From Pleurodeles waltl (taxonomy: Eukaryota; Chordata; Amphibia; Caudata; Salamandridae): a stretch of DNA of 64,000 nt. A program made the position numbers and the translations under genes. This document shows positions 22,285 to 33,370 of this stretch, piece after piece. The stretch spans positions 1,197,500,691-1,197,564,690 of the forward strand of contig NC_090445.1 in the NCBI RefSeq assembly GCF_031143425.1. Direction: 5' to 3'. Below the pieces are notes generated by a model. The model was not told where the DNA came from. It saw nothing but the letters and a program-made list of their open reading frames with translations, and made no database searches. Positions within the stretch are counted from its first letter, which is position 1; the number at the start of each line of letters is the position of its first letter.

Positions 22285-22773
22285 GGCCCAGATTTAAGAG
22301 GGCCACATGAGCTAAATTTTTTATGACGCTAATGTGGCCCAATAATGTCACATTCGCCGTGCCATATTTACTTTGTAACCCCTTGTACCACATTATTCCT
22401 GCGTCAGACATAATGTATGCAAGGGGGGGCGTTTCCCTGTCAGGAGGACTGCAAAAATGGCACAGTGGAATTTCTTAGATTCCATTTTTAGCGGCTATTT
22501 TTAACACCTGCACACAGCAGGCGTTAAAAGGTGGCATGCGATTGTTTTCAATGGGCCCCTATGTACTCTGCAGGATTAGCACCAAGATTGTGGCGCTAAT
22601 CCTGCACAGTACATCAATAGTGCCAAAAATGTTGACGCTATTGCCCCTACTCTTCGCCATGGTGCGCAGTATCTTAAATACAGCCCACACATGGTGGCCA
22701 TAGGGGGGCGCTAAGGGGTGCGAGAAAAGTGTTGCTGCATTGGATGCAGCACCACTTTTCTTAAATTTGGGCC
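22285..22773. mobile_element. MITE of the GGCCCAGATTTAAG family
   Basis: The ends are GGCCCAGATTTAAGAG and the reverse complement of GGCCCAAATTTAAGAA. The flanking triplets are TGA on the left and TAA on the right, one mismatch apart. The interior includes GCGTTAAAAGG-type and GTGGCGCTAATCCTGC segments recurring in the other family members. Non-coding. Confidence 0.65.
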
Positions 22774-23420
22774 TAAGCGCCTTATTTAGAGTTTAGCAGG
22801 TGGGATATTCTGTGACAAACATGCCAAATAAAATATATCCTGTTCCCTTTCCTGTACTGCAGTGCATCATTTATAATCTGTGCACTGTCTACTTACAGTC
22901 GACAGAATATATGTTATACGTCAATTGTGTGATGGAATATTCAATCAGCCTTCTCTAAGTTGGAAGTCATGGTAGAAGTGAAGAGGCAGTCGGAAAACAG
23001 AAGGGCCATTGAAAATAAGTTAATAAATTATCCATTACAGCTGCCGAAAACCATGGTGCAGAGTAGTGGACCCGCTAGCGTACCTCCATTAATGTTGCAC
23101 ATTTGCTATCAAGTATACTATAAATTGTGTAGCATATAGTCCATACTTATTAATGTGAGATAACTTACACACAAATTGTCTGTTTAGTTTCAGTATGAAA
23201 TCCTGTAAACCAAAAAAATAAACACTTTTTGATTATGGTGGTATTCTGGCTTGATTTAATGCATTCAGAGCTATTGTTATGTGATGCATTTGTGGGGACA
23301 TCTTGGCCCTGTGACTAATCACATCAGAAATTCCAATGGCCCTAGGAGACCAGCAATGTTCTGCTACTGTGCCACTATAAACAAGAGTTTACACTGAGCA
23401 TTGCAATTTTTGCTTTCCAT
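22774..23420. other. Unassigned sequence
   Basis: No protein family or repeat edge is recognised. A T-rich run ending TCTTGATAG at about 23432-23440 could be a splice acceptor for the coding-like fragment that follows. Confidence 0.3.
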
Positions 23421-23439
23421 TTTTTTCCTTCTTGATAGA

Positions 23440-23680
23440 GCTACTCCTGCTGCTGGAGGTCAACCATCCTGACAGGAGAGAGCCACATGGCTGTGGCACC
23501 AGAAGATGGAGGGCATCATGGCTGAATACCACGAACTGGTGGCCTTGGAGGAAGAGGAGGAGTCATGTGCCCCCAGTTCCTCCTGCGAGCCTGAACACCT
23601 CCAAATCAGCCACACCAATGCCAGTGCCACTGGGGTCCACTGCTGCCTTGCAGAATACCCCCCATCATTGACATCAACAA
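23440..23680 (+). pseudogene. Coding-like fragment sharing a segment with 12469-12830
   Basis: One plus-strand frame reads MEGIMAEYHELVALEEEEES and then continues with a serine/cysteine-rich part and NASATGVHCC. It is preceded by a pyrimidine-rich stretch and TAG that could be a splice acceptor. The CCAGTGCCAC(T/C)GG segment matches the fragment near 12490-12515. Acidic, low-complexity sequence of this kind occurs in exons of Myb-like transposon proteins, but the assignment is speculative. Confidence 0.3.
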
Positions 23681-24356
23681 CAGACCACACCCTACATCAG
23701 CTTCCACTGCTTTGGCGTGGCCAGCAAAATTTGTCTCAGGAAGTGGCCTGTCCGCACTCCCGTATGGATGCCCTAAGCTCTTTTTTAAATTGACTTTTTG
23801 GTGGAAAGGACTGTGTTGGAAGTTGTGGAAAAGGTCAGACATGTTGGGACATTTGGGAATATTTGCTTGGGGAGAAGGGTGGGACTGTTGTTGGTGGAGA
23901 AGGGGGGCTTCCTTTGTAAAAAAAAAAATAATAATCTTTTTTCTCTTTCTAATCATATCACTCGCAATTTGTATTTTGTCTTTGCACTCCTTTGTAGCGC
24001 AGCATTGTTTTTTTAATTGATAAAAAGCTGTCCTCTGAAATAGACACATAGTGCACATCGACTTTTCCCCTTAGACTTTCCCTAGCTGAAGTCCCTTGTC
24101 TTATATTTCTTTGCTTGGTTACTTTACTTATGTCCTCTTCCTGCAGCCCATTATACCTAATACCCCTCTACCAGGGTGGGAACAACAGACTAGTTCTGTT
24201 TAACTTATTGTTTGATGAGGTGTTTTGCAGCACCCAGCCACTTATCAAAGTGTATACTAGTTGGATAATATTACTGTAGTCCTACTAACCTCAGTAACTA
24301 TTGTTCACTACAACATGTAGTAGTCAATGCCTATGCCTACAACATACCCTAAAATT
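23681..24356. other. Unassigned sequence
   Basis: Contains a poly-A run near 23920-23935 and unremarkable AT-rich sequence. Open frames at 23606-24058 (minus) and 23712-24020 (plus) overlap and have no recognisable features. Confidence 0.35.
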
Positions 24357-24359
24357 ATA

Positions 24360-25264
24360 GGGGCATTTTTGTACTCTGTTTGTGCCGAATTTGTGTCATT
24401 TTTTGACACAAATTTGGCAAAAACTTAACTCCATATATACATTTTGATGCTAGACACGTCTACATAGGAGTTTGCACCATTGTTTGGATGCATGAACCTA
24501 CCTTGCATTAATGAAATGCAAGGTAGGCATTCCTATTTAAAAAAATGCGTTATCCCCATAGCGCCATATTTAACCCCCGTGTAAAAATGACTCACAGACG
24601 GGATGCGGCCCCAAATAAAGACGCTAAGCTTGCTTAGCACCATTATTTAACGCCTGTGTCAGACCAGGCGTTAGGGGACCTGTGGACTAATTTCCATGGT
24701 CAAACACCATGGAATGGGTTTACATGTGCCCACCCCAAGCTCCAGGAAGACCCCCACCTATACCAGAGGGACACCACAGGATGGGGGACCCCATCCCAGG
24801 GAAGTAGGGTAAGTATTGGGGGATTTTATTTTAAAGGTGTCAATGGAGGTCCTACCAAGGGGGCCCCTTGCATAGCACTAGGAGAAATGGCCATGCCCAG
24901 GGGACTCTGGTCCTCTGTGCTGGCTATTTGAGTGGTGGGCATGACTTCTGTCTTTTCTAAGACAAGAGTCATGTTTTAGGATAGTTGTGCACCTGAAAAT
25001 TATGCGAGGCTGGTTAGCGGCCTTTTTTATTGCTGCTAACTAGCTAAACGTAATTTTTTGGCACACAAACTCCTCACCCCATACCGCCACCCCTACCCAG
25101 CTAGCATAATTCTTTATGGCACTAGCCCAATCTTAGCGCCAGTTTGCGCCATTCTTTAAATATGGTGCCCGGCTGGAGCTGAGGAATGGCGCAGGCTGGC
25201 GCTAATATTTTTGCTGCAAAACTGCGTTAGCGCAGTTTTGCGGCAAAAAGTTTAAATATGCCCC
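24360..25264. mobile_element. 905-bp MITE with ATA duplication
   Basis: The left end is GGGGCATTTTTGTACTCTG and the right end is the reverse complement of GGGGCATATTTAAACTTTTT. ATA flanks both sides (24357-24359 and 25265-25267). Self-complementary segments occur near each end, such as AATTTGTGTCA...TGACACAAATT at 24389-24416 and AAAACTGCG...CGCAGTTTT near 25218-25240. The open frame at 24656-24931 lies inside this non-autonomous element and is not supported as a gene. Confidence 0.65.
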
Positions 25265-25267
25265 ATA

Positions 25268-25770
25268 GTCTTACTTATCTATCTCTGCTTTCCAAAAAAA
25301 AGCTTAGGTTACTAGTTCACTTCTTAGTTCTGTTCCCAGTACAGATGAAACAATGGCTGCTACCTCTCTCAATCTTCCAAAGCCTTATTGCAGGTTTTCC
25401 AAGGGCATCCTTAATGGTGGTGGTAGGAGTGGGCTAGCGCTAACATGGAAGACATCATAAGCGAGGTCCCACTCCCATCTATTCTGAATATGGTGAACTC
25501 CATCTATAGGATTATTCAGGAGGATTATCTATCAAAGGCAACTAGACTGAAAGAAAACACAGAGTTAGTGGGTTATTATCATAACTTATCAAAGACTGAG
25601 ACCAGACCACCACCATGACAAACAACTATTACGAAAGAAAGCTGGCAGTAGTAACTTCTAAGTAATGAGAAGCTAGTATTTAATTTACTAAACAATTAAA
25701 ACTAAACTTACGAAATCCTCTAGTCAGGAGTCAGGGCTCAGGAGAAGGTTAAGCATTTTAGGCAACACAA
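25268..25770. other. Unassigned sequence
   Basis: I see no gene, repeat terminus or RNA motif. Confidence 0.35.
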
Positions 25771-26033
25771 GGGCTGATTCAGAAAGTTAAAGTATGTTAC
25801 ACTTTTGGTGTTAGTTGACTATTGCAGTGTACATTTACGACTAGTAACCTTTCCATCAGTAACTTTATGAGTAGTAACTTATCCCTATCACTTTAAAATG
25901 AGTTACTATTACGTCGCATTAATTAGTTACTACTAAGGTTACTTACTACTCATAAATGTGCTGGTAGTTCAGTTAAACTGCAAGAGTGAACTTATACTAA
26001 AAAGTATACATTTATCTTTGTGAATCAGGCTCC
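25771..26033. mobile_element. 263-bp inverted-repeat element (GAGCCTGATTCA-type ends)
   Basis: The left end reads GGGCTGATTCAGAAAGTTAAA. The right end is the reverse complement of a related sequence, GGAGCCTGATTCACAAAGAT. The centre is rich in inverted AGTTACTA/TAGTAACT motifs. CAA and AAA flank the ends, so a target duplication is doubtful. It is non-coding, probably a MITE of unknown superfamily. Confidence 0.5.
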
Positions 26034-27319
26034 AAAGTGTACACTAGTACTACCTATTGTAGGGACAGAAACTGTTCAACTAGGACTCTGCACCAGAATT
26101 ATATTGTTGTCCTTTTCATGCCTGGGTGAGTAAGTGGGGCTGGCATGCCCTTTTGTATTGTTCAGGTAAGAAGATCCTCCAGTGAGTTGGTGTTGCTTTC
26201 ACCACATCAGTCCCATCAAGTGTGTGATCCATTTATGGTGTAAATTTATAAGTCACAATATATCATACAACCTGGGAGAAGAGGGTCAGGGGTTTGATGA
26301 ATAGATGGGAATGGGGAGTTGGAGAAAGGTTTGACAAAGACAAACACAACAACAATATTCATTAGGCCGAAGAGCGGCCCATCATCATCACATCTGTTGT
26401 GGGAGGAAATGAAGTAATGACACATTTCAGTTAATAAATACATTGCAAACAGTCCTTCTTTCACAGAGACCAAAGTTGTTATCTAATTGTTCTGTTACCT
26501 GCACCCATTTGCTCTTAAATAAACAAAATTGCGTACTTAACGCGAAAAGCAGAGTAAAATAAATGGCACAGGTGGCATATTCTCTAAATGCAAATCACAC
26601 TTATCTTTCACAATGTAACGGCCTGAAAGGTCAAGTATTGCCTCAACTTCCAATTAGCCCATTCAACCTATGTTTCCCCATAATTTACTTGTGCATTTCA
26701 AGCTGCACTGTATTGGGCAAACACCCTGCACTTTCATTCATACCTGGGCACACTAAACTGAACCAACGGCACATGTGGCATGTTCACTACATGCCAACCA
26801 TTGAGTAAACTATGAGCAATTTGACCTACACTCCATTAAACAAACAAGCAGTCCTACTATTTCACTGACAATCATACCTTCTCACATTATGGGGCATACT
26901 AAAATAAACAGACAGAAAAGCTAAAGAGAATCATACGGCAAAACCTTTAAGTACGAAATATTCAGACAAAAGATATGCCCATTTGGATTTCTAATGCTGG
27001 CCACAGCCAATGTTTACCACGTTCGCATCACATATATAACAACATGCAAATTATTCCTGTTTGCTCGGCACCAACATATCCTGTTAGTAATTACCTCCTC
27101 CTACATTTTCCCCTAATGAATGACATAAGGATGCGGCGCCTCCTAGACACACAGCTACCAAAGTAAAATATATAAAAAAACCCTTCCACCCTCACCACTT
27201 CCTGTTTTAGTTCTGTCTCATAGGCACATCATACGGGTCGCTACTGAGTGGCTACTCCAGCTTTATTTATTATTTCTTACTTCATTGATCATTTTACAAG
27301 CATCGCATTGCGTGACGTC
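26034..27319. other. Unassigned sequence
   Basis: More than a kilobase without recognised genes or repeats. Short frames at 26246-26473 (minus) and 26563-26808 (plus) show no family features. The right part, from about 27180, may be the outer edge of the DIRS/Ngaro-like element that follows. Confidence 0.35.
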
Positions 27320-27326
27320 CACATGG

Positions 27327-27530
27327 GGGATGTGGTGGGTGTGAGGGCTTGCCTGATCTCCCCCTGGGCTCATCAGACGTCGATGGTGCAATCCAAGGGA
27401 TTTCATTGGTGGGTGGTCTATAATAGATGAGGTCAATCAGAGGGTTATAATAGGTGGGCCGGTAGTGGGTGGACTCTTTGGCCGCTCTAACACCTAGGTA
27501 TTCAAGGCATGGTTACTAGCTGTCATTTAG
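27327..27530 (+). repeat. Left terminal direct repeat of the DIRS/Ngaro-like element
   Basis: It shares with 37957-38160 the segments GGTGTGAGGGCTTGCC, GATCTCCCCC, GGGTGGTCTATA, GGTTATAATAGGTGG and AGGTATTCA, in the same order. The copies differ at many positions, so the element is not young. Confidence 0.65.
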
Positions 27531-27600
27531 GAGTTACTGTTAGGCCAAAGTTGTGAGGTTTCTTGGTTTTCACTTTATCGTGAGCTGTCAGTGAGGATTT

Positions 27601-28390
27601 ATGGCCCAGGCTAATACGGTGGTTCTGGCATTGAAAGTTTTACAGGAGGAAGGCAGTGAGGACTTTTTACAAGAAGGTGTGCTTGAGCAGGCGTGGGTAG
27701 GCCTGAAATGCCCAAAACAGGTTTTTGCTGAAGGGGTGGCTGCAGCAGTCATCGCATGCACTTCACCAATCCAAAAACATAAAAAGTATAGACAAAAGAG
27801 TGTGTTGGGGAGAAGGGCATGTTCCTCTCCTGAGCTGGCTGTGGCGCTTGACGGTATGTGAGGCACGGTTGTTTCTGGTCAGGTGGTTGGTAAAGCAATG
27901 CCAGACGGTAGCCCGAGGTTGGCGCATCACTCCGGGGCCTCAGTAATGGAGTGTGTGGGGCAGAAGCATCTTTGGGACGGGTGCGGTGACACCTGCGCAC
28001 CACTTGGGAGTTGCTGCGAGTGTGCACAGGTGCGCAAGGCAGGAGGAATGATAATAGAAAGAGGGCAAGTAGTTCAGGAAAAGGAGGCTGCATCAGAGCA
28101 CACATGTGTGGCCTGACGTCTTAGAGGAAAGGCCATATTGAGCGCCAGACAAAATGGTGGCTCACACAGAGATTTCGGATCAAATAATTACTATTGATTC
28201 CGATGATGATTTGCAGACATGGTGCAACAAAAGTGAACGCAACCAGCGGGCATAGGATGTACAAAAGGTGGAAATAGGCATTCAAGAAGCAGATTATTAC
28301 AAGTGGTGCCTAGATTATTTAGCTTCATGATATGCAAAGTACGGCGCTGGGAGGTGGCCAATAATTCTATAATGCAGGAAAAACAGCATT
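27601..28390 (+). pseudogene. Gag-like N-terminal region of the DIRS/Ngaro-like element
   Basis: The first frame (27601-27861) starts MAQANTVVLALKVLQEEG, continues with EGVLEQAWVGLKCPKQ, and ends with KKYRQKSVLGRR, a helical then basic region. A later frame, from the ATG at 28154, has SDQIITIDSDDDL, an acidic motif resembling SUMO-interacting sequences. The frames are discontinuous. The Gypsy insertion at 28400 interrupts this coding region, and the sequence resumes at 33533. Function as a structural protein is inferred from its place before the RT. Confidence 0.5.
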
Positions 28391-28399
28391 GTAGCAATG

Positions 28400-28556
28400 T
28401 GTAATAGTGAATTTAGATTTTAGAATCTTGTGAATGGAACGTTTTCTGTCGGCTTACGATCAGAAGCGTTTTGTTCGTTAGGAGCGTGTGTCAGTGCTCC
28501 AATAAAGGTTACTTGCTTAAGGACATCGTTGTTCCTGGTGTCATTTTATTACAACA
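28400..28556 (+). repeat. Gypsy 5' LTR
   Basis: 157 bp, preceded by CAATG. It differs from the 3' LTR at two positions (the GTGTGTCAG/GTGTGTGAG and CATTTTATT/CATTTGATT sites). It contains CAATAAAGG, a likely polyadenylation signal for the element transcript. The LTR is unusually short for a Gypsy element. Confidence 0.95.
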
Positions 28557-29023
28557 TTTTGGCGACGATTTAAAAACCAGGAGCACTCACCACAGACTCG
28601 AGGATTTTCACAATATTCAGCAATTTGTAGATGGCAGACGGAGACGGTTTAGGAGTGTTTAGGAGTGTTTAGGAGTGTTCCTGCATTCCGGTGATGTTGG
28701 ATTTCTAGGAGGATAGATTCAAAACTTTCAGGAACTGGAAGTGGTGAGGCAGAACATTTTTTTTATTTTTTATTTTTGACTGAACTGCATACTATTTCTC
28801 AGAATTGGCAGTTGTTTGGCAGCCATCTTAGAGACAGTGTTGTTCGTATGAAAGATTAGTAAGAGAACAACGTCATGAATCGGCGGCCATCTTAGGTTAA
28901 CAAGTTTTTTTTGTTTTTTTTTGCAATTTCAAAGTGAATTTAAAGGCACATTATCGCAGTTTAAAAATAAAACAAGAAGAAAAACTCTCATTTATATTTT
29001 CTATCCTTGACTATTCAGTCATA

Positions 29024-30472
29024 ATGAATAACATTTGTGGTAATCCTCCTCCGCCATTTTTAAACTCTGCTAATGAGGCTACTATGAAATGGGAAAAATG
29101 GTTCAGACATTTTAAAAACTACATGTTGGCAATTAATGGAGATTCTTTTGAATCACACAGAAAAAAAGCGTTACTACTCAACTTAATTGGCTTGGAAGCT
29201 GAAGACATCTTTGAGCATCTACCTCCAGTTTTACCACCATCTGGCACAGACGCTAGAGATTATGACTGTTTTTCAGAAGCTGTAGATAGGTTTAAAAAAA
29301 GGTTTTCAGAGGAACCACACATTGTTATGGAAAGGTATAAGTTTTTCACACGTCATCAACAACTTAATGAGTCAGTTGACTCCTATATTTCTGCTTTACG
29401 AATTTTGGCTGCAGACTGTGAATTTGGAGAAACAGCGGATATTTATATTAGAGATCAGTTAATTATTTTCTGTTCGAATAAAAAGATTCAGGAACAATTG
29501 CTTAGACAACGCAATCCCACTTTGAGAGAAGCAATTGACACGGCTAAGAGTGTTGAATGTACAATAAAATCTTTCAAAGCCATTAATGTGGATGACATTA
29601 ACAAAGAGATTGCAGCTGTAGCTTTAAATGATACAGAGAAATATGAGGCTAGTAACAAAGGAAAATTTTCTAAAGGAAAACAAGTCAGTATTAACAAACA
29701 AATTTCAGGATACAATGTTAGTAAGACATTTTGTGATAAGTGTGGTTCCAAAACACATGCATCTCAATTCAAGTTTTGCCCAGCCAAAGGCAAAGAATGT
29801 TTCAAGTGCAAGAAGATTGGTCATTTTGGCAATGTTTGCAGATCGGTAGCCAACAGAAGAATATCCACGCTGGAGGAATCAAAGTGTGATAACGAGATGG
29901 AAGATCATTTCGTTCTCAGTCTTAAGGAAAAGGTTTCATGCACAAATAAGTTTGATACAGAAAAGACCAGGAAGGGTATTAACTGCACTAAAATTGACAA
30001 AGAACCCTATATTCCACCTGATTGTGAAATCGTCATTGATGGATTGAATGTGAAAGTTTTGGCAGATTCTGGATCACCATATACTATCTTATCAGATCAG
30101 TTTTTTAATGAAAACTGGGATGATAAAAAGTTAGAACCAAATGATGTCAAAGTATATGGTTTTGGGGGCAAAGAGATTGATATGCTTGGATTTTTCATAG
30201 CGGATATCAAATTTTTAAACAGGTCAATTATTGGAAAAGTATATGTTGCCATTGATGGGTTACATGTTATTGGTTGGCGTCATCAAAAGAAAATGGGAAT
30301 GGTGCTCAATCCAAATGCCAAGAACCCAGTGTATCTGTCTGATAATATACAGTCTGTCCAAGTTTTGAACACAAGTACAGATAAGTTGGAGTTGTTATTA
30401 GACAAATTTAAAAATTTGTTTAGCAAAGAGTTAGGTAAGGTGACAGGATTTTCACATCACATTCAACTTTAA
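29024..30472 (+). CDS. Gypsy gag-protease polyprotein
   Basis: The frame is open from 28934. I prefer the ATG at 29024 (MNNICGNPPPPFL) because the sequence before it is lysine-rich and unlike gag. Residue numbers below count from 28934. The capsid-like region has WEKWFRHFKNYMLAING, then a retrotransposon gag segment (VMERYKFFTRHQQLNESVDS). Two zinc knuckles start at about C267 and C289, the second being CFKCKKIGHFGNVC. The protease active site is D378-S-G in VLADSGSPYTIL. The product packages RNA and matures the particle. It ends with TAA at 30470-30472, and the same frame then continues directly into the RT region, so this stop separates protease from polymerase. Confidence 0.9.
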   Translation: MNNICGNPPPPFLNSANEATMKWEKWFRHFKNYMLAINGDSFESHRKKALLLNLIGLEAEDIFEHLPPVLPPSGTDARDYDCFSEAVDRFKKRFSEEPHIVMERYKFFTRHQQLNESVDSYISALRILAADCEFGETADIYIRDQLIIFCSNKKIQEQLLRQRNPTLREAIDTAKSVECTIKSFKAINVDDINKEIAAVALNDTEKYEASNKGKFSKGKQVSINKQISGYNVSKTFCDKCGSKTHASQFKFCPAKGKECFKCKKIGHFGNVCRSVANRRISTLEESKCDNEMEDHFVLSLKEKVSCTNKFDTEKTRKGINCTKIDKEPYIPPDCEIVIDGLNVKVLADSGSPYTILSDQFFNENWDDKKLEPNDVKVYGFGGKEIDMLGFFIADIKFLNRSIIGKVYVAIDGLHVIGWRHQKKMGMVLNPNAKNPVYLSDNIQSVQVLNTSTDKLELLLDKFKNLFSKELGKVTGFSHHIQL

Positions 30473-33211
30473 AAAAATGCTGTTCCTATCAAACACAAAT
30501 TAAGGCATGTTCCACTTTCGGTCAGTAAGGAGTTATCTGAGATGTTAGTCAGAATGTGTAAGGAGGATATTATTGAGCCTGTTGATGCTGCAGAATGGGT
30601 TTCACCAATTGTTCTGGTGCGGAAAAAATCAGGAGATTTGCGTTTGTGTGCTGATTTAAGATCTGTGAACAAGCAAATTTTGGTGGATTGTTTTCCACTT
30701 CCACGCATTCAAGAGCTTTTCACAAAGTTAGAGGGTTCTAAATTTTTTTCAAAGATTGATCTGAAGGCAGCATACCACCAAGTAGAGTTAACTCCCGAAT
30801 CTCGTTGCATTACCACTTTTATTACTCCAGATGGTGCTTTTCAATATAAACGCATGCCTTTTGGTTTGGCATCAGCTGCTTCTGTTTTTCAAAAATTGAT
30901 GCATTGTGTATTTAAGGATGTTGGGAATGTCATTGCTTTTCAGGATGATATTTTGATCTACACAGCTACAAAAGAGGAACACTATACGAAGTTGGACAAG
31001 GTGTTGTCAATCCTTAGTGATAGGGGTATGACGATTCAATTCGACAAGTGTACATTGTTAACTAATGAAATAGACTATTTAGGTCATTCTATTTCAGGAA
31101 AAGGTATCACACCTATTAAGAATTCTCTACAGGTGATACAAAACATTGAGGAACCCAGAAACAAAGACCAGGTTCATTCCTTTTTAGGCCTATGTGAGTA
31201 CTATGCTAAATTTGTCAAAACTTTTAGCGATTTAGCTATGCCTTTACGTGTATTACTTAAGAAAAATGAAACATTTAGGTGGTCTAATGATCAGGTTGAT
31301 GCTTTCAACAAGTTAAAGAAGTCTATTGTAAATTCGAAACCACTTTCTCCATATTCTGGTGATGCAGTAAATGTTATTACTGTGGATGCAAGTTCAACAG
31401 GATTAGGAGCAGTATTAACTCAAGTCAAAGGGAATGTTGAACAAACCATTGCTTTTGGTTCTAGGGCATTGTCTGAAGCTGAGTGTAGGTATTCAACTAT
31501 TGAACGTGAGGCACTTGCCTGTGCGTGGTCCGTTGAACACTTTAAAATATATATATGGGGGAAACATTTCAAATTGAGAACTGATCATAAACCACTGATT
31601 TCTTTATTATCTAAAAATGGCATGGGTAGAGCGTCTTCAAGACTCATACGTATTTTAGCAAAATTGTATGAATACAATTTTACTGTGTCTTATTTGCCAG
31701 GTACACGGAATACCAGAGCGGATTGTTTTTCGAGATTATCTGGCAGTAAGGAAATGTCTACAGATTCTGAAGTGATTGAAGAATGTGTTGTTGCAAGTGT
31801 GAGAGATGCAGTAGTGTCAATTTGTGAAGTCATTTCAGAAAAAGAATGGGTTTCAGCATATGACAAAGATGAAGTTCTTGGAATTGTGAAGGGTTTTATC
31901 ATAAAAGGTTGGCCACAAGAGAAATCTTTAACAAAGGATTTACAAGTTTTCTGGAAAGTTAGAAATGAATTGTCCATAGAAAATGATTTGTTACTTAAGG
32001 GTGAATGTTTTGTACCTCCTACAGAAATAAGAAGAAAGTTGATTTCTATAGCTCATATTGGACATTTAGGACAATCTGGAACTATTAAAAAATTGAGAGA
32101 TCAGTTTTGGTGGCCGTACATGGATTCAGAGGTAGTTGTTTTCATTAAGAATTGTTTGTTGTGTCAGGATTCTGATAAAGTTTTGAAGACACAGAAAACT
32201 GAGGTTAATGTATTACCTTTTCCAGAACAACCATGGAAGGATTTAGCTATGGATTTACTTGGTCCTTATGAAGGTATTAGTTTGGAAAAAGTGTATATAT
32301 TGGTTATTATTGATTATTTCTCCAAATGGGTTGAGTATAAGTGGATTGAGCGACCCAGTACTGATGAGGTAATTGAGTTTCTAAACAATTGTTTCAGAAA
32401 AGAAGGTTATCCTGATAGTATCACTACTGACAATGGTACACAGTTTACTTCTTCTAAATTACAAGATTTCTTGTCTAATTTAGGGGTTAAACATAAACGA
32501 ACTGCTTTATATGCACCCAATATGAACGGTTTAGTTGAAAGATTCAATAGAACTTTAGTAGAGGCAGTGCAACTGGCTCTAAATGCTAAGATTAATGTTA
32601 AGGAACATGTTGCACAAATGATTTGGTCTTATCACTGTACACCTCATTCTTTAACTAAATTTTCACCGTTTTTGATGTTGAAAGGAAGGAAACCAAGACT
32701 AGGTCTAAATCCATCTTGGTTGCAAAACAATGTACAGATTTATGATGTGAATAGGATATACAATGAGGCCAAGGTGAATGTTGAGTTTAGGAACAAAAAT
32801 AATTGCAAGGAAAATGGACAAAGGAGTCTAAGTTTAAATGTTGATGATTGGGTTAAGATCAAGCTTCCCACACATGTCAGAAAGGGAGAATCAAAGTATT
32901 CAAAACCTTGGAAAGTTATTAGGGTTGGGAGGTCTTCAGCTATGTTGAGTAATGGTTCATGGTGGCATTGTTCCAGATTAGCACGTGTAAACTTTGAAGG
33001 CTGTCACAAGTTAAGTCATCTATCTGATCCTGATTTTGGGTGTGAATCATTCAAGGCTTATTCAAACAGTAGAACAGGTTATACCGACAATACTTTGTTG
33101 GGTCATCGTGAAGAATATAGTTCTTCAAATGTTAATATGAATGAGTTTGGTGTCAGGGCCAGCAGACATAAAAAATTGCCAAACAAATACAATGATTACT
33201 TAATGTATTAG
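30473..33211 (+). CDS. Gypsy RT-RNase H-integrase polyprotein
   Basis: The reading frame is the same as gag-protease and begins straight after its TAA. The first ATG is at 30542, which is unlikely to be a true start because RT sequence begins before it. Numbering from 30542, RT has LRLCADLRSVNKQ, FSKIDLKAAYHQVEL and the motif FQDD with D135-D136. RNase H starts TVDASSTGLGAVL (D282) and contains TDHKPL. Integrase has an HHCC zinc region from H505 and the triad D571, D630, E666 (35 residues between the last two). A C-terminal GDWVKIKLP segment follows. The frame is intact for 889 codons. Expression would need readthrough, internal initiation, or a stop-free source copy. Confidence 0.9.
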   Translation, partial: KNAVPIKHKLRHVPLSVSKELSEMLVRMCKEDIIEPVDAAEWVSPIVLVRKKSGDLRLCADLRSVNKQILVDCFPLPRIQELFTKLEGSKFFSKIDLKAAYHQVELTPESRCITTFITPDGAFQYKRMPFGLASAASVFQKLMHCVFKDVGNVIAFQDDILIYTATKEEHYTKLDKVLSILSDRGMTIQFDKCTLLTNEIDYLGHSISGKGITPIKNSLQVIQNIEEPRNKDQVHSFLGLCEYYAKFVKTFSDLAMPLRVLLKKNETFRWSNDQVDAFNKLKKSIVNSKPLSPYSGDAVNVITVDASSTGLGAVLTQVKGNVEQTIAFGSRALSEAECRYSTIEREALACAWSVEHFKIYIWGKHFKLRTDHKPLISLLSKNGMGRASSRLIRILAKLYEYNFTVSYLPGTRNTRADCFSRLSGSKEMSTDSEVIEECVVASVRDAVVSICEVISEKEWVSAYDKDEVLGIVKGFIIKGWPQEKSLTKDLQVFWKVRNELSIENDLLLKGECFVPPTEIRRKLISIAHIGHLGQSGTIKKLRDQFWWPYMDSEVVVFIKNCLLCQDSDKVLKTQKTEVNVLPFPEQPWKDLAMDLLGPYEGISLEKVYILVIIDYFSKWVEYKWIERPSTDEVIEFLNNCFRKEGYPDSITTDNGTQFTSSKLQDFLSNLGVKHKRTALYAPNMNGLVERFNRTLVEAVQLALNAKINVKEHVAQMIWSYHCTPHSLTKFSPFLMLKGRKPRLGLNPSWLQNNVQIYDVNRIYNEAKVNVEFRNKNNCKENGQRSLSLNVDDWVKIKLPTHVRKGESKYSKPWKVIRVGRSSAMLSNGSWWHCSRLARVNFEGCHKLSHLSDPDFGCESFKAYSNSRTGYTDNTLLGHREEYSSSNVNMNEFGVRASRHKKLPNKYNDYLMY

Positions 33212-33370
33212 ACAACTTTTATTTAGGGTTTAAAAAAAAAAAAAAAAAAAAAATTATATTACGAGGTTTTAAGAACGTATATTACAAAGTTTAAGGCAGT
33301 TTTTATTTTTTATTTGTTTGGTTTTATTCACTTGTTTATTTCATCTTGTTTGTTTGAAAAGAAGGAGATG

